64,000 bases of DNA from NCBI GenBank assembly GCA_964036045.1, contig OZ038401.1, forward strand, positions 33,904,397-33,968,396, in the 5' to 3' direction. Source of the DNA: Eutreptiella sp. 'Long Island Sound 2002'. Taxonomy: Eukaryota; Euglenozoa; Euglenophyceae; Eutreptiales; Eutreptiaceae. Under the pieces are notes generated by a model, which was not told the DNA's origin, searched no databases, and saw nothing but the letters and a program-made list of their open reading frames with translations. The position numbers and the translations under genes are program-made. How positions within the stretch are numbered: position 1 is the stretch's first letter; the number at the start of each line of letters is the position of its first letter. Shown here one piece after another: positions 10,062-17,983 of the stretch.

Positions 10062-12146
10062 ATGTCTTCTGCTATTACTGTCAATGTTGTACATGCTGCA
10101 GTTACTGGTGCTTTTGCTACTACAGCCAAAGGGCTGTTGCGAAATGCATTACGTGGTGGGACTCTGCAAAAGCTTTTGCAATTCTGCCTCTTCTTGCGGA
10201 AGAATCGCAGGAGCCGGCACTCCCTGACACAGTTGAAGGCCGCCGCCACTGAGAAGAAGCCCCCACGATGGTACTCGACATTTTTGTCACAGTTCCATGC
10301 CCTATACTGCCTGCTGCGCCGTATGGCCCTCCCATACTCTAACTGTGGGTCTGGTTACAACTGGGGTATTATGTCCTGCCGCCAACGCCGTAAGGTAGGA
10401 GTCCTTGGTCAGTGTAACACTAAGCAGGAGTCCATTCACCATCGTGCTGGACTAGCAGCACACAACTTGTGGAACACCATGCAACGTAGGCAAGTTTGTA
10501 TATGGTTTGATAACCTGAGGCGTTACAGGTCGGGAGCTGATCCCCATTCACCCGACTTAACCCTAAATTGTACAGCTGTTGCTGTTTTGCACACTACTGC
10601 CCTACCTGCATACCGGGGTGTGCCGGAGCTGGCCGAAATTGAGGCCAGGGTACCAAAGGTTGCTGATGACATCTTTCGCTCACATAGAGCATTGTTTGAT
10701 CGTATTGATGTTGCCAACCAAGGTATTCAGAGAGTTTGGGTTCGTGCTCCTTTGGATGTTGCCAGAAAAAATGTTCGTTCCCTCAACTAGAGACCCTTTT
10801 TCTTGTCTAAGCTCCGCTCCGGCACACACAAAGAGCTTTTGCAACTCGTGGTTGATTTGTCATGTGTGGAACACCGCACCAGACACTGTGTTCCGCTGCT
10901 TGTGGACATGAAAATACACTTTGCCCTACTTAAGCTGTGTTATGGTGCTGCTTATGTTCCCTGGAATGTACCACAATTACTGTTGGGTTTTCCTTTGGTG
11001 TACGGAGTATGGCATAGCTATAAGTATTGCGTTGAATTGATCTACAGGGCGTTCCTGCCGTTCATTAAGTTTTTGGAGCAGGGGAACAGCCTTCAGGTTG
11101 GGTCTATCCTCCCTCGCAAGGTCAAGGTCATCCATATGGAGAAGACGTTGCTTGGACTCATGCTAGCCACATCGTTCAATAGAGGCAGACTAGATGAGCG
11201 CGTCACTTCCCTGCTCAATAGCCAGCGGGACCTGACACCCATTCAGCGCAAGGGTTTGCGTATGTTATTAGCCCTTAAGGCTTTGCTGTACACATACTGT
11301 CCAGCTGCTTTCAGCATTGGGACTTTGGTTCGTGAGTGCAACTGGGAGGGACGGGGGGCAGGTTCCGGTATTGTAGCTAAGCAGGCACTTGCGATGTCCC
11401 TACTGCTCATGCTGAACATCCTAAAGCCCGAGGAACAGTTAACCACGGAGTATGTGAAAACCACCGCTGTTGCTCTTTTGTTTTGGAGTCAGTGGCATTC
11501 CGCCACCCTAGGGTGTATCCACTCTGAGGAGCTGGGTGAGGCACTTCTGAGTCGGTTCTCAGCCCACTGTCGCCGCAACACTGCCTGTACTAGTGTCCAA
11601 CAGTCGTCTGATTTATTTCTGACACTTCCCCCTGTCCAACCGGGAGAGAAAGTTTTGCGTGGTGTGCTGACTGAGAGATCCGTGGCAATGTTCTCTGCCA
11701 ATCTTAAACAATTCATCTTGACAGCCCATACACAGAGCCTGCCCATTTGTGTTCCCGTTCCGGACTATAAAGTTGAGGTGAGAAGACTGGATGCAGTTGA
11801 GGATTTGACGTTTCCCGGTACCATGTCTAGGACACGAATCACCACAGACCGTTTAAAAGTGGTTCTGTTGCATGCAATGCAAAATCTGGTTGCGCGTACC
11901 AGGGTTCCTGAGGGTGTTGAGGATTTTTTACAGACAAATGCACCTGCCCGCACTGCTGCCGAGCAAGGGGTGTTGCGTACTGCACATGCTTCTATTCGCG
12001 CTGCCAACCGTGCAACGCCTGCTGCTGCTGCTGCTGCTCCTGGTGGAATTGCCTTGCCCCCAAAGCCACCCCCGAAGCCCCGAGCCAGAGGCCCCCCAGT
12101 ACCCCCCCCCGGGCCCCCCCCGCCCAGTACCCGCCCCCGCCCTTGA
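10062..12146 (+). CDS. Element A gene 1: unknown ~694-residue protein with in-frame TAG
   Basis: ATG at 10062; an in-frame TAG at 10788-10790 is followed without frame change by RPFFLSKLRSGTHKELLQ and 447 more codons, whose first possible start is only TTG. In the second copy (49052-49775) the same position is CGG, giving an uninterrupted SLNRRPFFLPELR, so both parts belong to one protein. The N-terminal third is basic (FLRKNRRSRHS); the middle is Leu-rich and helical (MLLALKALLYTYCPAAFSIG). After about residue 650 an Ala run and a Pro-rich segment end at TGA. An alternative frame past the C run (about 12100-12125) reads DDSIAVDSCDSDQDIDCDAD, an acidic tail, so the true C terminus may extend to about 12290. 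No known domain recognised. Residues ELAEIEAR (10626-10649) are encoded by a diverged copy of the palindrome. Confidence 0.7.
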
Positions 12147-12307
12147 TGATTCCATTGCTGTCGACTCTTGTGATAGTGACCAGGATATTGATTGTGATGC
12201 AGACAGCGTTGCCTCCTTTGAAGCCCTAGATGAGGCGGAACACATCGGTGGGTTCTGCCACGCATTGCCAGTGATTTTGGTGTGTCTATTTGCTTTTTCA
12301 TGTTTTT

Positions 12308-12466
12308 CTGGCCGAAATTTCGGCCAGGCTTGTTGTTTTGTCATATGGCTACCCCCAGAACACGAATGACTTCAGGTTCTGGCCGAAATTTCGGCCAGCC
12401 TCTCAGAATGGTATTTGTACACAGTGGTTTGACATGCAGAGCAGTGCTGGCCGAAATTTCGGCCCG
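12308..12466. repeat. Three palindromes between genes 1 and 2
   Basis: CTGGCCGAAATTTCGGCCAG at 12308-12327 and 12379-12398, and a one-mismatch copy at 12447-12466. Spacings are 71 and 68 bases, matching the leader array. They lie after the likely end of gene 1 and before the ATG of gene 2 at 12586. Confidence 0.9.
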
Positions 12467-12585
12467 GTTTTCCGAATTTCCTGTCAGGCAGTCCGTTTTG
12501 GTCCTTTTTTGGTTGATCTGTGCTTGTTATTTGCTATCTGGGAACTCTCCCCTTCAAGAAATGTTGCCCTGTAGCCCTTTATTTT

Positions 12586-15173
12586 ATGACTGAGCCTGGA
12601 GCGGTATCGCAGGACATGGCTGTTTCGCCAGATGGTGAGCCTGCAGCAGACAATGGGCAATCTCAAGTGCAATCCCAGTCTCAAGAGGACCAGGCGAGCA
12701 CAGAGGGACTTCAAAAGAAGCCTAAGGCCGCACCAAAGAAAAATTCATCATCCTCCATCAAGTTATCATACTGGGTTACGTCAACGACGAAAATAAAGGT
12801 TCGGTGGGCTCAGATTATTATCGACCACGACCGAAAATTTGGGCAGGTCCGTAGGATTTCGGATGATCGCGTGCAACGCCGCTACGACGATCTGAAGGCA
12901 GCCCCGCCTGTGGATTACATCCAGGATCTTCTTTTTTATAAAGTCACTCGTATGTGTGTTGTGGTATTCTTCTCGATAGTACCGTTTTCGCGTCTGAATT
13001 TTCGACCGTGCTGTTACGAATATCCCTGTTGCACAGCCACTCGCTGGGTTCTGTTGGGGGGTCAGCATGTTTACACTGCTGCCCAAAAACACAAGACCGA
13101 ATTTGAGATGAAAAATATGGAGACTCCGGATTGGACCTTGGTATTTGGTGGTCATGAAGTCAAACAGGACTGCCCCCTGCGGACTAGGCGCCGGCTTGCA
13201 GGCTTACATCAAATCCAGACCACTGCTGGCTCAGCATCCACCACATCGGAGCGAATGTCCCTACTCTTGGATAGGCATGAGGATGAGGATGCCAATGAGT
13301 ACACCCTGTACCATCACATTACTGTTATGCTTGAAGAGTGTGGTGTTACTGCCGAGGAAGGCACTGTGGTGTGTTTCATTTATTAATTCGGTTTTGTCGA
13401 TCGACCTGGCCGAAATTTCGGCCAGCTTCTGTCTTCCACATGTTCTCCTGTGCAGAGTGCTGTTGCCAAACGGTGGGGTGGCGTTGGGCGTTTGGTGAAA
13501 TTTGTGGGTCTTCCTTCAGTAGACGCCATGGCAGCCATGGAAAAGCGTGGACTGCATCCCGCACTGGGTACGTTCAAGGAACTGGAAGGCATCACGCCTG
13601 ACCGACTTCGCGAGATGGTAGGTTACATGGATCGGACAAAAAGTACCCTACCTGGTCTCAAAAAAATTATAAAAGATGTTAAAAAGGCCCAGATGTGGTC
13701 CTGGCACATTTTGCATCCCGAGGCGGCTACCAATGGGCTTGTGAACAACACCAGAGGTATGTTTTGGTCAAACAGGGGTTTGTATTCGAATAAATCGACC
13801 GACCTGGCCGAAATTTCGGCCAGCTTGTGTGTCGTTCAATTAATGCACAATAGGGGCCCACCCTGTGCTACCACCTGTCTGCAGCTACACTTGGTACTAT
13901 CGAGATGGCCAAAAGGCAGTGCGCTATTGCATCACACCTGAAGGTAGCCTATGGCAGTTGGACCTGGACTGAAGAAAACCCCTGGCCCCCGTGGTCAGCA
14001 GTAATTAAGGCCCCTCTTTGGAAGGAACCCAAATATGAGGGGTTGCGGGGATTGTTGCAGAAGCCTGTTGCTAAGCCTGTTTGTGAAAGATCTGATACTG
14101 GTCTGGTCAGTATCCAGTGTGCTAGGGAGTCCCTCGTTGAGACAAGCACAGGCAAACTCATTGCAGAGTCAGGCCGTGTGGAACTGATGGCAATGCGTTG
14201 TGGAGTCCCTGTTCCCAGTATCATTAGTTCACTGCCCTTTGCTGCTTGTATCATTGAGGTGCCCCGCCTCTATACAGCTGGTTTGCATAACCTGGTTGCG
14301 CAGCTGCTTTTGTCCGGTGTGCCTGTGTTCATTGCGGGTGAGTCTGCTGATGTGAAAGCCACTGTTGCTGCTTTGAAGGCCACTGTGGCTGAGGATATGT
14401 ATCAGTGTGATGTTGCACTTTACAATTTGTCAAGCAAGACCCCGCTGTACACTTCTACGTCCCATCTGGTTTCCATTTGTTCTGCCACTGCCTTTGATAA
14501 CAGGCTTCCCCGTTACGTGGCTTTTACTGAAGGACCCATGTCGTCTGTGATGCCTGTTGAAATATTCTCATTTCTTTTGAGCCTGGTTCCGGTCCCAGAA
14601 CGGGCAGGCAACTGGTTTTTGCTGGGGACTCTGTCTGTGTATTTTGCAAGCATGATGTCTACCACATTTTCCAAGGACTGTAATGTTGTGTGTGCCCTTT
14701 TGGGTGAGGAGACTGTTGTGCCCGATGACTTTGTTCAGCTCATCAGAGCAGGTATCACCAACGCCGACACGTGCCCCCCCAAGTCATGGGAGGATGTGTA
14801 CCACGACTTGGGGGCAGGTTTTCCTGTGGATTGTTCTGGGGTTAGGTATGTAGATGAGGGTCCTGAGGAGCAAGATGGGGAGGCAGAGTCGCAACCAGAG
14901 ACACAGACTCCAAAGAAGAAACCCAAAACTGCCCCTGCCCCCTCACCCAGTGGCACGCACTGCGCTCAGGCCACCCCAGCTTCCTCCTCAGGCACTGTGG
15001 CCCCTACTGGCAAAGGTATGAATACTTTTGTGAATCATTTTTCACCATCCCAGGGTGGAAACACACAGTCACAGAACTCTGCCACTGCCAAGCCTGGTGC
15101 TGCAGCCCCTGCCAAGCCTCCTGCTAACACAGGTGCTAAGAAGCCCCGTGCATCTGGTCTGCGCAAGCGCTAA
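12586..15173 (+). CDS. Element A gene 2: 761-aa protein with GGQH (ParB/DGQHR-like) motif, four exons
   Basis: I join exons 12586-12949, 13037-13368, 13456-13756 and 13885-15173. The sum is 2286 nt, an open frame of 761 codons plus TAA. Phases fit at every junction: splice 1 gives FYKVTPTRWVLLGGQHVY, splice 2 gives EEGTVSAVAKRW, splice 3 gives NTRATLGTIEMAKRQ. Near residues 112-136, VDYIQDLL...RWVLLGGQHVYTAA resembles the DGQHR/GEHR motif of ParB-N/DndB-like folds. The N terminus is Gln/Ser/Lys-rich and the C terminus is a Pro/Lys tail ending SGLRKR, suggesting nucleic-acid contact. The central region (about 370-640) is unrecognised. The ParB-like reading is an inference from a short motif. 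Copy 2 preserves parts of the last exon. Confidence 0.75.
12950..13036 (+). other. Gene 2 intron 1 (87 nt, possibly optional)
   Basis: Donor C|GTATGTGTG, acceptor CCTGTTGCACAG. The intron is in frame and has no stop, so retention would insert 29 residues between KVT and TRWVLL. Removal brings the GGQH motif closer to VDYIQDLLF. It has no exact palindrome. Confidence 0.6.
13369..13455 (+). other. Gene 2 intron 2 (87 nt) containing the palindrome
   Basis: Donor GTG|GTGTGTTTC, acceptor TTCTCCTGTGCAG. It contains a stop (TAA at 13384) and one perfect CTGGCCGAAATTTCGGCCAG at 13406-13425, 30 bases before the acceptor. Confidence 0.75.
13757..13884 (+). other. Gene 2 intron 3 (128 nt) containing the palindrome
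   Basis: Donor AGAG|GTATGTTTTG, acceptor CCACCTGTCTGCAG. One perfect palindrome lies at 13804-13823. Splicing is phase 1 and restores the frame exactly into ATLGTIEMAKRQ. Confidence 0.8.
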
Positions 15174-15212
15174 TGCCAGTCCTGCTGCTCCTATTGCCTG
15201 TCAGCATGAAGT

Positions 15213-15536
15213 CTGGCCGAAATTTCGGCCAGCATGCAGTCTTCAGCCTCTTCAGCCTTTGATTATTGTGTTTCCCCATAGGCACTGCAAAAGTCTGCTT
15301 TGATTCGTCAGGTGGCAAGTATTTGCTTGTAATTGAGTATATTATGTTGCACACCCTGTTCAAATGTCACTGCTCCTGTGTTCCTTGCTCATGTGTACTG
15401 TCTTAGGTACCCATTTCAGTGATCATATTCGGAGTTTCGATGGACCTGGCCGAAATTTCGGCCAGCTTAGGCCTGTCTGTCAAATAGGACCATGTGTTTG
15501 GACATTTTTCGAAGAGCTGGCCGAAATTTCGGCCAG
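15213..15536. repeat. Three palindromes downstream of gene 2
   Basis: Perfect CTGGCCGAAATTTCGGCCAG at 15213-15232, 15446-15465 and 15517-15536. The last two are again 71 bases apart. No further gene is evident before the right end, so these sit in the 3' region of the element. Confidence 0.9.
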
Positions 15537-15929
15537 GTTGGTTAAAATAGGAAATACAAGTACATGCTTTGGGATAGTTTTTTGTGTGCTTTAATGAAAG
15601 ATATGTTTGGGGTTCCCACATGTGTGGTGTATAGGGGGGTTCTGTGATCAACTCGAACAAAGGGGAGAGAAAAATAGGCACCCCCCCCCCCCACACTGGA
15701 ATGCAGTGGTCTAAATGTAAAACAACACTATATTTTGGTGATTGAATGTCTTTATTTTGAAAATCTGTGTGTTTCCAGAAATGCAAATAATGGCATATAT
15801 TTGAAATACACACCTTGCTTTTGCATGTTGCCACCAGGGGGGTTTGGGTACCCAAAAAATAACACCCCTTTTCACATACTTTCCCCCTCATTACAACATG
15901 GACTTCCGTGGGCCATAGCGCCAGGTGGG
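15537..15929. other. Element A right non-coding region
   Basis: A/T-rich sequence with a short C run near 15681, a possible 3' UTR, and no coding frame. It ends at the right inverted repeat. Confidence 0.5.
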
Positions 15930-15954
15930 GGGTGGGCAACTTGTGACGCCTAAG
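15930..15954. repeat. Element A right terminal inverted repeat (25 bp)
   Basis: It starts GGGTGGGCAACTTGTG and ends CGCCTAAG; exact reverse complement of 9485-9509. Confidence 0.9.
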
Positions 15955-15959
15955 GACAT
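15955..15959. repeat. Target site duplication GACAT (right)
   Basis: GACAT follows the right TIR and is in turn followed by CGCGATGTGTGGCGGGCC, the continuation seen in the empty-site paralogue on the minus strand near 16300. Confidence 0.85.
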
Positions 15960-16520
15960 CGCGATGTGTGGCGGGCCTACCACCACTCCAACGGGAAAAT
16001 GGATCCTCCAACGGAAGCATGTTCGTGCCACGGTCCCCAGGTGCTCAGCAACATGTTGTGAAATGCGACTTTCCAGCGCATGCATCGTAACATGCGTTTG
16101 TGGACAGTGGTGCGCCAAGTGGGACTGCGGCGCGCCAATACCGTCCCATTGTACCTGGCCCGAGACCCATTGAAACCCAGAGCATGCGTCGGTCGCTGAG
16201 CATCGGCAGCCAGGATATCCCGTGCGCACCGTCGAAAGTGGCAACATGCTTCCGTTGGAGGATCCATTTTCCCGCTAGAGTGGTGGTAGGCCCGCCACAC
16301 ATCGCAATGTCTTCGGGATGCTTGGGATCGTAGTCTAGCAATGGTAGGCGTGTAGCTATCTTGGCAAGCAAGACTACTTCCCCATTGCGCCGAATTTGTT
16401 CGCGGCCGCGCATTTGGAATAGGCCATGTAGGGCATGGTACTAGTGCTAGGCCATACGCTCCCTGAGGTTTACCCGCAGTCCTGGAGGGATGTGGTCCCA
16501 TAGGGACTGTGGAATGGGAA
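15960..16520 (-). pseudogene. LINE 3' tail, minus-strand copy with internal inverted duplication
   Basis: Read on the minus strand, 16410-16050 encodes REQIRRNGEVVLLAKIATRL, a homologue of the tail at 8770-9100; before it lies LPIPQSLWDHIPPGLRV (about 16447-16500). The segments 15957-16025 and 16247-16313 are inverted copies of each other (about 66 bp, few mismatches, containing AAAATGGATCCTCCAACGGAA), so the locus was rearranged around the element A insertion. Frames are broken. Confidence 0.65.
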
Positions 16521-16529
16521 GGCAGGACA

Positions 16530-16700
16530 CATGGTGTATGCCACTTTCGACCGTGCGCACTGCGTATCCTGGCTGCCGATGCTCGGCGACCAACGCATGC
16601 TCAGGGTTTTGGGTAGACCTCAGGGAGCTTGTAGCCTGCCACCAGTACCATGCCCTACATGGCCTATGCCAACTGCGTGGGAAACTCACCATGCCCCCTC
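16530..16700 (+). pseudogene. LINE 3' tail, short plus-strand copy
   Basis: A third copy of the tail. It reads VDLRELVACHQYHALHGLC (16612-16670). Where the copies at 9342-9353 and (minus) 16432-16446 have TAG-CAC-TAG-TAC-CAT, this one has TGC-CAC-CAG-TAC-CAT, so the second TAG corresponds to CAG (16643-16645). Confidence 0.6.
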
Positions 16701-17142
16701 GCGACCCACAGGTGCCGCCCACACTGTCCATAGTGGTGCCGGCCTGGTACACGAAGCTGCGCCCACGAGCCGTACGGCCCAGCCCCATGGACTCTGTCCT
16801 CCTCAATCAATTCGGGTATACAGCGCGCCGGGGAGAACATCGCGGCGGGATGGCCACGCCTCTAAAGAGGTATCCCGCCGCCGAGCGGTGCGCACATGGG
16901 ACCGACCGCAGTCCTACCACACCACGTCATGGGCGGTGAAATGTCTGGACCATTGTTTGTGTTCCACCGCCGCACACCTGGAGGCACAACAGGTGGCTTT
17001 AGCGATGCGGTGTCTGGCCCAGCCTTGGTTTCTGGCAGGATTGTGTATAGCGACCTAGTCGGCTATCAGACATCAGACATCAGACTTTTATGGACCATCA
17101 TTACCAGACCATGAACCCCCCTCCCCCAGCCCCTTGATTATG
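16701..17142. other. Flank of element B; TCAGACATC short repeat
   Basis: Short open frames only. TATCAGACATCAGACATCAG followed by ACTTTTA at 17064-17090 recurs almost exactly at 35806-35832, on the other side of element B. It is either pre-existing flanking sequence or part of an outer duplication. Confidence 0.5.
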
Positions 17143-17335
17143 CACTACATCAACCCCCCCCCCCCCCGCCCTTGTCCACACCAAACTCTTCACAGGAAAC
17201 CCCCCCCGTGACCCCCCACCCCCCCCCCCCCCCACTATCGGGTGCTTTCAACCCCCCCCCCCCCCAAGGAAAAAAGGTGCCACGGAAAAAACAAACCCCC
17301 CCGTTTGGAAACCAATTGCACACCTGTTGTTGACA
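17143..17335. repeat. Element B left terminal inverted repeat (~193 bp)
   Basis: It matches the reverse complement of 35504-35702: TTGTCCACACCAAA, TCACAGGAA, CACTATC(G/A)GGTGC(T/C)TTC, CCAAGGAAAAAAGG and CACACCTGTTGTTGACA occur in the same order. C runs differ in length. Confidence 0.85.
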
Positions 17336-17983
17336 ATGTATGTGACAACTTCAATTTGATTCTGATTTTGGTTGTTTGAGCAGACAATTTGTTTGTGTAC
17401 AACGCCCTTGAGGTGTTTTTGATTGTTTGTGGTCTAGGCCTTTGCGCCTTGGACCAGAGACTCCTTCAATGATGAACGCGTTGATCACAACTGAGAAGGG
17501 GTTCTGGCACGTTTGCTCCTGCAACCAATTACAATTTGCTGACTGTGAGCCCCTTCAATGACGATGCATGACAATTTACATGTGCTGCTCCGTCACGCGT
17601 GGGTCTTCAGTGTCGACCCCCGCAGGGACCTGTTTCTTAGGACCTGTTTTGTGCGGACGGAGCTTTGCGGATTTGCGGCCGAGGAATGGGACTGCCCCCA
17701 GCAGCCAGTGTACCATGTCCACCACAGAGTGCTTCAAGGGTAGGGGACATGAGTACGCATGCCCAGAGCATGCCTAATGAGATGTGGGAAAGAGTACACA
17801 CATGTGATCACCACTAGGTTTGCTGCACTGTGCGTTCACTATGTTTGTCCGCAATGGTACGAATGTGCCCATGCCTGACTGCCCAAGATTGAAGGCGGTC
17901 TCCAAGGTCTTCAGGGTGGGGATGCCCAAAAAAGAGGTTGAAGACACGCCAACGATAATTGCCGTTCAACAACGATACAGTAC
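17336..17983. other. Element B left non-coding region with transposase-gene scrap
   Basis: It holds 57 bases (17730-17786, starting TGCTTCAAGGGTAGGGGACA) identical to 31719-31775 inside the transposase ORF. The rest is unique, with short open frames only. The scrap suggests internal duplication or gene conversion within the element. Confidence 0.7.

Larger units (their letters stand above)
9485..15954 (+). mobile_element. Element A: 6.47-kb TIR element with palindrome arrays, no recognised transposase
   Basis: Bounded by 25-bp perfect terminal inverted repeats starting CTTAGGCGTCACAAG (9485-9509; reverse complement at 15930-15954) and a 5-bp GACAT duplication. It carries two genes on the plus strand (10062-12146 or beyond; 12586-15173 with three introns). 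Twelve copies of the palindrome CTGGCCGAAATTTCGGCCAG lie outside the exons. It sits in a LINE tail whose empty-site paralogues are present in this window. A second, rearranged copy of its genes lies at 49052-54140. Neither protein shows a transposase signature I know. TIR plus TSD is the classical cut-and-paste signature; 5-bp duplications are not diagnostic of a superfamily. Confidence 0.85.

Noticed and set aside
13905-13960. DNA methyltransferase call from the NPWPPW motif in gene 2
   Set aside because: A single short motif without a SAM-binding signature; not enough to name the family.
15930-15954. Terminal repeats for element A copy 2
   Set aside because: Searched by eye around 48.6-49.1 and 54.1-54.3 kb; nothing like CTTAGGCGTCACAAG found, so no ends are claimed for that copy.
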